Origin: Nemertoderma westbladi | Taxonomy: Eukaryota; Xenacoelomorpha; Nemertodermatida; Nemertodermatidae | Assembly: GCA_032718475.1 (NCBI GenBank) | Contig: JAUCBJ010002954.1 | Coordinates: forward strand, 1-22,220 | Direction: 5' to 3' | Length of the DNA stretch: 22,220 nucleotides | In this document: piece by piece, positions 7,400 to 18,232 of the stretch | Layout: each line of letters begins with the position of its first letter | Position numbering within the stretch: the stretch's first letter is position 1 | The notes under the pieces: generated by a model | Told to the model about the DNA's origin: nothing | Seen by the model: the letters and a program-made list of their open reading frames with translations, nothing else | Databases searched by the model: none | Position numbers and translations under genes: made by a program

Positions 7400-9635
7400 C
7401 AATTGGGTTACGAGTAAACTGGAACTGGTATATGACGAGGTTACCACGTTATCTGTGTCACAAGTTGAGTTACAGTTCCTTCACGAGTTGGTTACAGCTA
7501 GCTCAGCCATTAGTGGTTTACAGCTCAGTCACAAGTGAGTTACAGCTCGGTCACAAGTGAGTTACAGCTCGATCACAGGTGAGTTACAGCTCGGTCTTGA
7601 GTGGGTTACAGCTCAGTAACAAGTGGGTAACAGCTCGGTCACAAGTGAGTTTAAGCTCGGTCACAAGTGAGTTACAGCTCGGCCACAGGTGAGTTAGAGC
7701 TCGGCCATGAGTGGGTTGCATCTCGGTCACGAGTAGGTTACAGCTCGGTCACACTCGTCACTCACAAGTGAGTTACATCTCGGTCACGAGTGGGTTTCAG
7801 CTCGGTCACGAGTAGGTTACAGCTCGGTCACAATAAGTGAATAACAGTTTGGACACAAGTGAGTTAGTGCTAGGTCACAAGTGAGTTACAGCTCGGTCAC
7901 AAGTGAGTTATAGCTCGTTCATGAGTGGGTTACAGCTCGGTCACAAGTGAGTTACAGCTCGGTTACAAATAAGTTGCAGCTCGGTTGCAGGTGTGTTACA
8001 GTTCGATCAGGAGTAGGTTACAGCTCGGTCACGAGTGGGTTACAGCTCGGTCACAAGTGGGTTACAGCTCGGTTACAAATAAATTGCAGCTCGGTTACAG
8101 GTGAGTTACAGCTCGATCATGAGTAGGTTACAGCTCGGTCACGAGTGGGTTACAGCTCGGTCACAAGTGGGTTACAGCTCGGTTACAAATAAATTGCAGC
8201 TCGGTTACAGGTGAGTTACAGCTCGATCATGAGTAGGTTACAGCTCGGTCACGAGTGGGTTACAGCTCGGTCACAAGTGGGTTACAGCTCGGTTACAAAT
8301 AAGTTGCAGCTCGGTTGCAGGTGTGTTACAGTTCGATCAGGAGTAGGTTACAGCTCGGTCACGAGTGGGTTACAGCTCGGTCACAAGTGAGTTACAGCTC
8401 GGTTGCAAATAAGTTGCAGCTCGGTTACAGGTGAGTTACAGCTCGATCATGATTAGGTTACAGCTCGGTCACGAGTGGGTTACAGCTCGGTCACAAGTGA
8501 GTTACAGCTCGGTTACAAATAAGTTGCAGCTCGGTTGCAGGTGTGTTACAGTTCGATCAGGAGTAGGTTACAGCTCGGTCACGAGTGGGTTACAGCTCGG
8601 TCACAAGTGGGTTACAGCTCGGTTACAAATAAATTGCAGCTCGGTTACAGGTGAGTTACAGCTCGATCATGAGTAGGTTACAGCTCGGTCACGAGTGGGT
8701 TACAGCTCGGTCACAAGTGAGTTACAGCTCGGTTGCAAATAAGTTGCAGCTCGGTTACAGGTGAGTTACAGCTCGATCATGATTAGGTTACAGCTCGGTT
8801 ACGAGTGGGTTACTGAACTAGAGATATATCCCAGAGTTAGTGCTAGGTCACAAGTGAGTTACAGCTCGGTCACAAGTGAGTTATAGCTCGTTCATGAGTG
8901 GGTTACAGCTCGATCACAACTGGGTTACTGAACTAGAGATATATCCCAGAGTTAGTGCTAGGTCACAAGTGAGTTACAGCTCGGTCACAAGTGAGTTATA
9001 GCTCGTTCATGAGTAGGTTACAGCTCGGTCACGAGTGGGTTACAGCTCGGACACAAGTGGGTTACAGCTCAGTTACAAATAAGTTACAGCTCAGTCGCAA
9101 TAGAGTTACAGCTCGGTTACAAATAAGTTGCAGCTCGGGTACAGGTGAGTTACTGCTCGATCATGAGTAGGTTGCAGCTCGGTTACGAGTGGGTTACTGA
9201 ACTAGAGATATATCCCTGAGTTAGTGCTAGGTCACAAGTGAGTTACAGCTCGGTCACAAGTGAGTTATAGCTCGTTCATGAGTGGGTTACAGCTCGGTCA
9301 CAAGTGAGTTACAGTTCGGATACAAATAAGTTGCAGCTCGGTTACAGGTGTGTTACAGTTCGATCATGAGTGGGTTACAGCTCGGTTACGAGTGGGTTAC
9401 AGCTCGGTCACAAGTGAGTTACAGCTCGGTTACAAATAAATTGCAGCTCGGTTACAGGTGAGTTACAGCTCGATCATGAGTAGGTTACAGCTCGGTCACG
9501 AGTGGGTTACAGCTCGGTCACAAGTGAGTTACAGCTCGGTTACAAATAAGTTACAGCTCGGTTACAGGTGAGTTACTGCTCGATCATGAGTAGGTTACAG
9601 CTCGGTTACGAGTGGGTTACTGAACTAGAGATATA
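7400..9635. repeat. 22-bp satellite with 110-bp higher-order units
   Basis: Tandem 22-bp units of the type GTTACAGCTCGGTCACAAGT plus two bases. From 7961 to about 8800 the array is organised in five-unit, 110-bp higher-order repeats: the landmark GGTT(A/G)CAAAT occurs at 7961, 8071, 8181, 8291, 8401, 8511, 8621 and 8731, exactly 110 bases apart. From 8810 the order changes. The non-satellite string CTGAACTAGAGATATAT appears near 8814, 8934, 9195 and 9618, each after GGGTTA; the last marks the end of the array. The edges are diverged and the centre is homogeneous, as expected from unequal exchange. Open frames (7378-7560, 8431-8676) are by-products and change frame every unit. Confidence 0.95.
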
Positions 9636-9639
9636 TTCC

Positions 9640-10500
9640 TATCCTTTCCTATCCCATTCATATCCTTCATCAGGAATCACGACGTGATTGACCTGTCTTA
9701 GTAGTAGACATTTCCTATGAAAATTAAGCCTATTGTATCTAATTTGATACATGTTATTTATGAAATGATCTCAAATATTATTATTTACAGGTGTTTTACA
9801 ATTTTTATACCAAAACTTATTTTTTTTGCTATTCTTAATAACGAAAAAACGATTTCGTGTGACATATCAAATTTATATACGAGTAATTAATGTTTTAAAA
9901 TTTTAAAATAGGCCTATGACTTAATGGTAAAACGAACGAAACCTTATATACAATTATAATTTAAAGTTACATAACTTGATGGTAGGTGGTGCTACTGTAC
10001 ATTATATCAAACGAAGCCACAATAAGTATAGAATACGATATAACATTGTAATATTGATTTATTTGTTTTAATTTAAAAACCATACAGTACAATTGATTAA
10101 ATAATTACTACAGTATAATACTGTATATACAGTATTATAGTAGTTTAGTTCAGTCAATCGATAGTCATTCGTGGACTAATGTTTATTTTCACAAAATTTG
10201 GGAATAATCTCACCAATAGTTATCTGGTTGCTATGCAAAATACTGAAATATTGAAATGGAAAGTGTCAATATGGTCAGTTTTTTTGGAGCACGTGATTTT
10301 TGTGATCTATGTACCCAAAGGTAGGCCCTACTTACAGCAAATGATTGGAAAGTTAGTCACTTTTCTAACAATTTCACACTTTTTTTGTCACTTATGCCAC
10401 TCCATTCTAGGTATCCTAAGTAATACAATTGATAAAGGGCAATGTGGGGAAAATACATTTTCGAAAACAGTATAATTAATTATAGTTATACTGTTATGCC
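9640..10500. other. AT-rich spacer, no gene seen
   Basis: The only structure I see is a perfect 26-bp palindrome at 10114-10139 and a smaller inverted repeat (CAGTATAA with TTATACTG) near 10468-10495, just beyond the receptor stop codon. The 98-residue frame at 10179-10475 resembles no known family. Confidence 0.5.
10114..10139. repeat. Perfect 26-bp palindrome
   Basis: TATAATACTGTAT (10114-10126) is followed directly by its exact reverse complement (10127-10139), with no loop. It contains the ACTGTA/TACAGT words that recur as palindromes through the window. Confidence 0.85.
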
Positions 10501-10503
10501 CCT

Positions 10504-11737
10504 TCAGCATTTACATAGAATCTTTGACAACAGTTTAACAGTTGCTTTGCGAAAAGTGTTGTTGAGTGAAACATAGAAAAAGAAGTTGACTCCACAGGCC
10601 AATTGAAACAGCATTATAATCCAGTAGAAGGTGATCCCAAAGGTTTTGTAGGATATCGTTGGATTATTAATGAATATCGGAGCGGGAGCCAAACACACAA
10701 CAAAAACTATGAAACTCACCAGCATCATCAGACAGCCATGTGCACGACGCTCGACCTCTTTCTGAGAATGTACAATAAGAAAGTTAGAATATAATAGCTA
10801 AAAGCGAATCGGTAATAGTTTAAGCAACATTTATAACAATTCTAACAATAATTGTTTTATTAAAAAAATGTAAATCATTTCTCAAATTGTTAAGTGTTTC
10901 ACAATCTTTTTTAAGAAGATCCTCAAAGGTTCTTATAAAGTGTTACATTATAAGACCATGAACTTAGACTATGAAGTTGTTAGTAAAATTATTTATATTT
11001 ATTTTTCTAGTTACGAGTCGGAATTTGTAGTGTGCGCTATGTACTGTACTTACTCTTGAAGCTGGAGATTTAGTCAACTTGATTTTTATGTAAATTGCAA
11101 AGTACGAGATGCAGCATATCACGCAGGGAGTATAGAGAAACAGAACTTCGTTTGCCAAGAGAAGATACCACTCTTGCCTAATTTCACTGACGCAAATCCC
11201 AAAAGTTGGAACCAATAAATAACCCATGTAGAGATCCAGCCATTTTAGAACCATTATACCTCCATCAATAATGACTACAATTACAAACCAAATAACGGCG
11301 CACTTGAATCTGGTGAACACGACGTTGTAAGTCGAGGGTGCGAAAACGGCGGTGAATCGATTCACAGCGATGATGCACTGCCCGAGGATAGTGGCAGAGG
11401 ACAGCCAGACCGCGTACGGTGTCCACCATCTACAGTGGGAGTCGGCGGCGGCGAAGTGTTCCGGTAGAATAGATCGCGTAGGCCCGAATAGCATCATCTG
11501 GATACCTTGGAATGGGAACGCGGTGATACAGGCGAGGCCGTCTGTGACGGCTAGAAGGGCGACCAGGATGTAGGTGCCGTGTTTGTTTAATTCCGGCGAA
11601 TAATATACGACAACGACCGTAACAACGTTTCCGATACCAAGTAGCATAGGTAGCACTATCATCAGATACATGCTGATTTTAAAGTCGAGCCCCAAAGTCA
11701 CCGAATACTTTAGAGTATCATTGATATTAATATCCAT
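10504..11737 (-). CDS. Orphan rhodopsin-family G-protein-coupled receptor (2 exons)
   Basis: Spliced model: exon 1 11737-11054, donor GTAAGT at 11053-11048, acceptor CTCAG ending at 10762, exon 2 10761-10504. The intron is 292 bp, phase 0, in the third intracellular loop. The product has 313 residues and seven hydrophobic segments. Visible class A landmarks are a sequon at N6, N37 (1.50), D66 (2.50), C102 (3.25) with C182 in loop 2 (likely disulfide), W150 (4.50), P204 and Y212 in TM5, KEVERR before TM6, P254 (6.50), and NNTFRK opening helix 8, with C311 and C313 possible palmitoylation sites. Deviations: DRY is NRF (126-128), CWxP is CLAP (251-254), and NPxxY is NFFFY (287-291). The ATG has A at -3 and G at +4. 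I cannot name a ligand; Nup43 upstream is unrelated. The altered motifs suggest an expanded orphan or chemosensory-type lineage, which is inference. Confidence 0.85.
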
Positions 11738-13885
11738 TTTGTGAAATTAAACCCGCCAATCAAGCGTATTATGTCGGGGTCAAACGGATGATGGTAGAAA
11801 GTGTAGTAAATTTTCCATCAACACCCTACTGTACATATATAACATGTCATAACATGTATTTAAATAATTAGTTCCTTATTGAATTTTTAGAATTTCGGCA
11901 TTTTTAAAGTACTGTTTATATTGGTGGCACAATGAGACGGTAGGAATGCCGAACTTTTCAGAAGATGATTCCTTTTCTTGATTGGGCAATGTGATCAAAT
12001 TAATACACAACATGTTTTTACCGCACATACAGTAGTACTGCTCTATCAATATCACTCCATATTGTTTGTGTGTTATCAGATAATTAATTATCCTTTATAA
12101 ATATATTTCAAAACGTTTTCAGTTCCACACTATAGTTAAAGGACGCCATTATTTATCATATATATGTAAATAAATATGTAGCACGTACCTACCTACATGG
12201 TAAGAAACCTCACTCAATAAATAGTTGATATTAATTGAATTCATTGGGATTCAGGAAGTCGGGAATTCAAGTAGTCAGGCGGTTAATATTAAGAAATATT
12301 AATATAGGAAAAACTCGAAACAAACGGATCAAATCAGCAGTTTTTTCAGATCAAAGTTTTAAGAAATTATAGAATAAAATGCTACTACAGCTCGAATGCC
12401 TGTGTGCTCTTCCGACTGAGGTAACATTTCGCACTTTAGTAATATCACTAATCTAGTGATGCTATGTACTCCCACTACGTACACAAAAGTAACAAACTAA
12501 CCACCCCCCCAAACCACTAAACACAGGGATTATGGAATTTGCGGTCATTTAGCGCCTTTGTCTCCGGAGGTTAGCGCGTACTGTACTGGGCTCAGACACC
12601 GAAACGCAACTACTGTATATTTTTGATAAATTTATTATTTTTGCCCTAGTTCTATCCCTTTTGCCCTTGTCAAAATGTCCTATATTTTCTTATAGAATAT
12701 ATACAGTAGGCTTAGATTAGCTTCCGTGCAGTTTACTATCGGTATCATTTCCTGTAGTGTATTGTGGTTATGTTTAGGGTTAGGGTTGTGATACTGTACT
12801 TACCCCCTATGTGTTAATCATGTTAGCATGTTAATACTAGGCAGACAGCAGGCAGACAGGCAAACGGGCTGACAGGCAGACAGATCAGATTTAACCAAAA
12901 ATTAGAACTGACATCGAAAATGAAATCACCGATCTCAAAATCACCAATAACGAAAATTTTATTAATGTCGTGTGTTTTACTAAAATATGATGGTCAAACT
13001 AACACATTTTTTGACGGACATTGTGACAGACATATTAGATTTTGCCTCAGCATGAAAACTGATATCTGAAATGAAATCACCTCAAAAACCCCCGAGCTAA
13101 AACCCCATCTGTTTGCCTCTTTAATTGTTATTTTAAGAGGCATAAATTACCATTTTAATTATTACAAAGTCAGATAGACAATTTTGCGCGGAAAGGATTA
13201 AAAACTTTAAATGCATTTTAATGGTCTTCATTATTTCTAGATTTTTGAATTTTCTAAATTATTCAAAATGCTACTCCTCCACCATTTCTCAATGGATTTC
13301 GATTCTGTTTTTTTGTTCTGCTCATACATTCAATAAGAATATAACACTTTGACCGAATTTCGAAATTCGACTTTGTTCTCATTTTATAACCAAAAATGTA
13401 GTCACATGTATGAAAAATGTCAATTTTCTAAATTTTGAATTACGAAAAGTGCCCTAATAATTCCAGCAAATTCCACCAAAGATTGAATGAGGAGTAGTGT
13501 TTTAGACGACTAACCAATGAAAATTGACTTTTTTTTGTCATCAGCCAATCAGAAACGAGTATTTTGAGATTTTGACTACATAAATTTTTTTTGTTCGCGG
13601 TATTTCAACTTTTTATAACGCGAGTTGAATATTTTTTGTATTAATTTAAAATGATTATTCCGATATTACTACTGGGTGCGGGACCATGGGTTTTGGGCAC
13701 ATTCTATAAACTGGGGGCGATTTATGGGCGAACTTTGGGGCGACTTACAGGGTATGGGACTAATTTCATGTTTATAAGGGCCAAGGGGGGATGGAAAATT
13801 CAAGCAGTATTCAGGTTAGCCTGATTACTATTAGGCCCTGGCCAACTTCCTGCTGCCTGTAGAGGTGGATTTGGTAACGCGCCAG
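11738..13885. other. AT-rich intergenic DNA, no gene seen
   Basis: No frame or RNA gene is convincing. Small items are a two-unit telomere-like GTTTAGGGTTAGGG at 12772-12785, a CAGGCAGA-type microsatellite at 12841-12885, and two diverged copies of an ACTGA(C/T)AT...GAAATGAAATCACC or similar string near 12907 and 13058. The sequence upstream of the receptor start (11738-11850) shows no recognisable core promoter motif. Confidence 0.5.
12841..12885. repeat. Imperfect CAGGCAGA microsatellite
   Basis: Tandem GGCAGACAG-like words with small changes. No other significance is visible. Confidence 0.7.
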
Positions 13886-13889
13886 GCCT

Positions 13890-14730
13890 AAAGGACAAGG
13901 ACTGCCCTTAGCGGTCTCTGGCCAACAGCAGTTATTACGAGCCTGAAAAGGACATTGGAACGCCAGCTGCTTTTGTCAGGGACTTGCGACGGGAAACGAC
14001 ACGACAGACCCCTAGCCAAGCCGTACTGGTTCTCGATGATCGTTCCCTTCGGGGTTCGTGAGGGGTGGGACGGACACGCGAAAGGGTCTACCGACTAACA
14101 GAGGAAGGGTTTGACGAGGACTGCCCTTAGCGGTCTCTGGTCAACAGCAGTTATTACGAGCCTGAAAAGGACATCGGAACGCCGGCTGCTTGTACCAGGG
14201 ATTTGCGACAGGACCGACGACAGACCCCTTAGCCAAGCCGTACTGGTTCTCGATGATCGTTCCCTTCGGGGTTCGTGAGGGGTGGGACGGACACGCGACG
14301 GGGTCGAAAGACAAAGGACTGGACTCTACCGGCCTACCGACTGTTCGGAGCAGTTTCTCGGCTGCCGAAGCGACTACGAGCCTGAAAGGGACTCGGAAAG
14401 CCTAGGTGGTTGGGTTTCTGCGATGAACCGACGGACCCCTAGCCAAGCCGTACTGGTTCTCGATGATCGTCCCCTTCGGGGTTCGTGAGGGGTGGGACGG
14501 ACACGCGAACGGGTCCACCGACACGACAGACTCCTAGCCAAGCCGTACTGGTTCTCGATGACCGATCCCTTCGGGGTTCGAGAGGGGTGGTACGGATACG
14601 CGACAGAGTCTACCGACTGGACCGACCCTTAGCCAAGCCGTGCTGGTTCTCGATGATCGATCCCTTCGGGGTTCGGGAGGGGTGGAACGGACACGCGACA
14701 GGGTCGACCGACACCGACACTACGGCATCA
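13890..14730. repeat. GC-rich composite tandem array (95 bp core plus extra block)
   Basis: A core of about 95 bp starting TAGCCAAGCCGT(A/G)CTGG occurs five times, at 14013, 14230, 14440, 14535 and 14630. Spacings are 217, 210, 95 and 95, so the first two intervals carry an extra block of about 120 bp, seen at 13898 and 14117 (AGGACTGCCCTTAGCGGTCT) and in degraded form near 14310-14400. Each core has CC(C)CTTCGGGG, a possible short hairpin, and ends in ACGGA(C/T)ACGCGA. Base composition is clearly GC-rich against AT-rich flanks. Frames through it (14190-14769) repeat peptides such as KPYWFSMIVPFG, but the 95-bp period breaks the frame, so I do not call a protein. Confidence 0.85.
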
Positions 14731-15300
14731 AGACTAGGACCGAGGGAAAATCTGGGGAACATTAGTTAGGCTAAAATCTGAGCGAACAGTGGGTAATTAA
14801 ATAATATACTGTAGGGATTTATATTGTCGTGTATAATTATTGTGAATATTTGGTGTATATTGATTTGGGGAAGCCCAAAATTATTCTCAATCAGGATTGT
14901 AACAGGATTGTACATTGTTACAGGATTGTAACACGATTAACTACATTAAAGGATATATCCAACCAATGCAGCTTTTTCTCAACCGCAATCCTGCATCTAA
15001 GAAATTCCTCCTTCTCCACAATCAATATCCGGTGACTGGCCGGGACTCCGTGGTCTGTAAAGCCCCGCCTCCAGCATCGGCGTTTTTCCCCCCTGGTGTC
15101 GGGATAACGGCAACATTTTTTACTACCCATTTTGTTGCCTTTTACTCCATATAATGTTTTGCTAGCATCAAGTTAAGTTTTTATAGTGAATATGAAGCTT
15201 TTTCAAACCCTTCCTTAATGTCCTGAATTTATGTTTTTTTGGTGTTTATCTATTTATTGAACCTTTGATGTAATATTATGGTTTTGTTCAGAAATGGAAA
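14731..15300. other. Intergenic DNA, no gene seen
   Basis: There is a small cluster of AGGATTGTA(A)CA repeats at 14893-14938 and nothing else that I can support. Confidence 0.5.
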
Positions 15301-15319
15301 AAATGAGAAAGCGCCTCAC

Positions 15320-15334
15320 CGGGGGTTGAACCAG
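15320..15334 (-). promoter_or_regulatory. B-box-like motif next to the ribozyme
   Basis: On the minus strand GCTGGTTCAACCCCC immediately follows the ribozyme's 3' stem. GGTTCAACCCC resembles the polymerase III B box (GGTTCGANTCC). No A box was found at the usual distance upstream, so a promoter role is weak. Confidence 0.3.
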
Positions 15335-15376
15335 CACTATACGTACGTTTCAGCCTATCAGGCCTCATCAGTAGTG
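15335..15376 (-). ncRNA. Candidate type I hammerhead self-cleaving ribozyme
   Basis: Minus-strand reading order: stem I strand CACTA (15376-15372); core CTGATGA (15371-15365); stem II G-GCC, loop TGATA, GGC-T (15364-15352), closed by a G-U pair; core GAAA (15351-15348), whose last A pairs with T15341; a minimal stem III, C15347 with G15342 around loop GTAC; cleavage nucleotide A15340 in a GTA triplet; then TAGTG (15339-15335), exact complement of CACTA. Every conserved core base is present. Hammerheads with open stem I and a very short stem III are known from Penelope-like elements and from small non-autonomous retroelements (retrozymes) of animals. No Penelope-type coding sequence is seen here. 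Predicted cleavage is between 15340 and 15339. Loop-loop contacts that raise activity cannot be judged. Confidence 0.75.
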
Positions 15377-17554
15377 TTAAGTGCAATCCCAAATCCCCCG
15401 AAAGGGCAGAATTAACCGAGATCAAAACTGAGGGAAAGCTATCGCTATTGCGAGTAAATGTTTTAATTCAATGGTGGAGACCTCAACACCTTTTTACAGC
15501 AGCGCTCACAATAAGTAAGTTCAATAGATATTTGTCGTTCGATTTTGGCAGGCAGTAAAGGCTAACATATAAAGTACTGTAAAACACCAGCAACCAAAAC
15601 AATAAACCAAACCTATATCAGAATGTACAGCAATTATGGCTGAAAATTCGTAATTCATGCTAGACCAGTAGGCTCTTCTAACTAATCCCAAAACGAGCAA
15701 ATACTAATTTTTATCTTTCAAAATATGTATAAACAAATAAATAAATTTTATACTTACAACAGTTTGGTTGTCAATCTATACGGAATTTAGGATACTAGGG
15801 CTGAGAAAGAAATAATTAAATGGCCTAACTATTTTACCATCCCAAATGTTCCCTCAGCGCTATAATAACCACCAATTTATCCGTAGGGCCTAAGAATGAT
15901 CACAAACTATCTAAAATAATTATTAGAAAATTAGTAAGTTAGAATTCCTAACGTGTTATGGTAGACCTAGCTACCGGTCTGCCGGTACATGAATTATAAA
16001 TCAATATAGGGGCCTCTGAAAACTATAATCTAACCCCTTCACCAATTGGCCTACAGCCTTAGTACTCAGGGGCAATTGATTGACAGTTACTAATCCAATT
16101 TTAGCGAGCCCAAACTTATGCCTAATGGTTCGATCAACTTCCCTGATAGTCCAATTTTTGCTTCCGTATCGCCACTGATGTCCCACATCCCATTGCCGGC
16201 CTCACCGCACCGCAGCTAATCTTAGCCGGACATCGCGAATGTTTTCGATAATTGACTCATGTCAGAATGCGATCTGATCCGTTAATCAGGAACAACAATG
16301 TTATTGAACGTGTTCTAATCGACTAAGACATTATATTGAATATCGTATCACAGTATCACAGTTTTATATCAAACACATCCAGACATCTGAATGCAAAACA
16401 ACACTGTCAAAATTTAAATACACGTCCAAATGTAAAAGATTAAACCATATAACGTACCGGTACTGCGGTACTTAATGCAGTAACAGAGTAATGAATGAAT
16501 ATATATAACTTCAATTCTACATTGAAACAAGCATAAAGAATTCAAAGGCTGTCATTGGCTAATCATGTTTAAAAAGCCTTAATTTGAAAATACCTCCAGC
16601 AGGGCTTAGTTATACTGTACTGTATAATAATAATAATCTGGAAATAATTATAGATACTGGACAATTAACCGACTGGTGATTTATCATATAATCAGGTAGT
16701 ATTTCACATAATGAATCGTACAGTATTTCTACTGCAGTAAGTAAAGGAACTGAAACAAACTTAACTTTAAAGAGAATCCATAAGATTTTCGTTAATTCAT
16801 ATAGTAGAATATAGGTATAGAATATAGGTTTTATACTTTAAACGTACAGTAGAAGTTATCGGAACAATATAACGATTATAAAATAAAATTTTTATACTCT
16901 TACCAAATACAATACACCGCTCCGATCAGACGTTTAACGCTCTGATCCCATCACCGGACATACCGAATAAATCTAAAAACTACTATATAAAATTATGTAG
17001 AATATACTAGATTAATCTAAATTTATCAATATTTCAAAAGGACATACAATTGTATAACATACTACCTATAACACAAAGATTTATCTGAATTATTTCAATT
17101 ATTACATAAAATATCTAGCATAATAATAGGACTGACTTACACATTTTCTTAAAATATTGTAAGAGTCCGGTTCACTTTTAGTACCTTGTCAGGTAGTAAC
17201 TACCTTTTACTAAGGCATAAATAATATAAATCGAATGAGTTAGTGAAATATTTGTTAACATCGTAAATAAATTGAGGCTAATATATGATTAGGTAAGCAT
17301 ATAAGACGGTAAGCATATAAGACGGTAAGCATATAAGACTTATTAAAAAAAAATACCAGTGCGACGATGGTATTGGTTTCCAGGATTTAAAGGGCGCAGG
17401 GTTTGTTGTAGTATTATCTCGTTGACACATCCCAAGGTTACAGTAAGAATGACTAGGTAAATATATGATCGCCTTGAGCATAAATTCTTCGCTCTCGATC
17501 GCATTAGTTTGATTTGTGTCTGAAATGGGTCAAATATTAGGATCTCAAACCCCG
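15375..17554. repeat. Long duplicated block, copy A
   Basis: This stretch is nearly identical to 20059-22220 (copy C), with only scattered substitutions and small indels, and its 15479-16048 part also matches copy B. It may extend right of 17554, since copy C is cut off by the window end. No gene is recognisable. The small frames near 16001-16186 and 17343-17705 resemble no family I know. A 16-bp tandem (AAGCATATAAGACGGT) occurs three times at about 17296-17338 but only twice in copy C. Its left edge coincides with the outer stem of the hammerhead ribozyme. It may be a non-autonomous element, a segmental duplication, or a haplotype duplicated during assembly. Confidence 0.85.
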
Positions 17555-18232
17555 CCCTAATCCTGGTATTGCAATCGGCAGTGACAACGTCGGTCACATC
17601 CAGCCCAATCGCAATTACTTCGCATCGAACGCTCGTATGGGATTTGTGTATTCTGGAATTCTTTGAGTTTCTTACTGTTCCAACTCCGCTGGTGGCCGGT
17701 ATCAATGGGAGTTCGGGTAGAACCTTTCATCCCCCCCTCCTTTTCCACTCATCAACCATCAGATGGCGCAATATCTTTTCTGTATCGCCCAGATATTTCG
17801 ATCGCATCCACAGATCAAATCGATGGGGTAGGTCAACAGGTTCTTATGCGGTACCATCCTGTAACTAGTAACTTATAGAAAGATTATTGATGGATGGATG
17901 AATGGCAGGTACAGTATCACAAACTTTCAGCTAAGCCTGGGTTTACCTCCATCAGTTCAGCGTTTGTCAACCAATTGATATTAAATTATCTTATTCTAGC
18001 GCTGACCCCAAATTTTGACATTTGCGAAACAAAATCATTCGCTTTTTTATATTACTATCTAAGAAATTTAGAGAGAAATTATGTCAATAAAGTGTTAATC
18101 AATAAAGAGATATCTTGATTTTGGGATCTGTCTCCCCTTCTACAAAACATGTTTTAAACATACCCCTAAGACAGCTACAATACCTGTGCCAATATATCTG
18201 TGAGACCCTTTTTTTTTGATAAAATAATTTAA
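17555..18232. other. Unassigned sequence between copy A and the BEL LTR
   Basis: There are open frames on both strands at 17569-17868 (+) and 17748-17557 (-). They overlap, resemble no family I recognise and are not supported as genes. The right part (17880-18232) is AT-rich with nothing recognisable. Confidence 0.4.

Noticed and set aside
8431-8676. Plus-strand frame of SYSSVT/LQLGH-type repeats
   Set aside because: It lies wholly in the 22-bp satellite; the period shifts frame each unit, so the openness is accidental.
10719-10745. Second hammerhead core (CTGATGA) on the minus strand
   Set aside because: The string is part of receptor exon 2; no GAAA core or pairing stems surround it. The same holds for the hit near 11666.
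12772-12785. Interstitial telomere repeat
   Set aside because: Only about two TTAGGG units, which is too short to be meaningful.
14190-14769. Frames with repeated KPYWFSMIVPFG and AVLVLDDR peptides
   Set aside because: The same DNA is read in different frames in successive units, so no consistent protein is encoded.
17343-17705. Minus-strand 120-residue frame in copy A
   Set aside because: There is no recognisable domain and it runs across the repeat edge. I could not support it as a gene.
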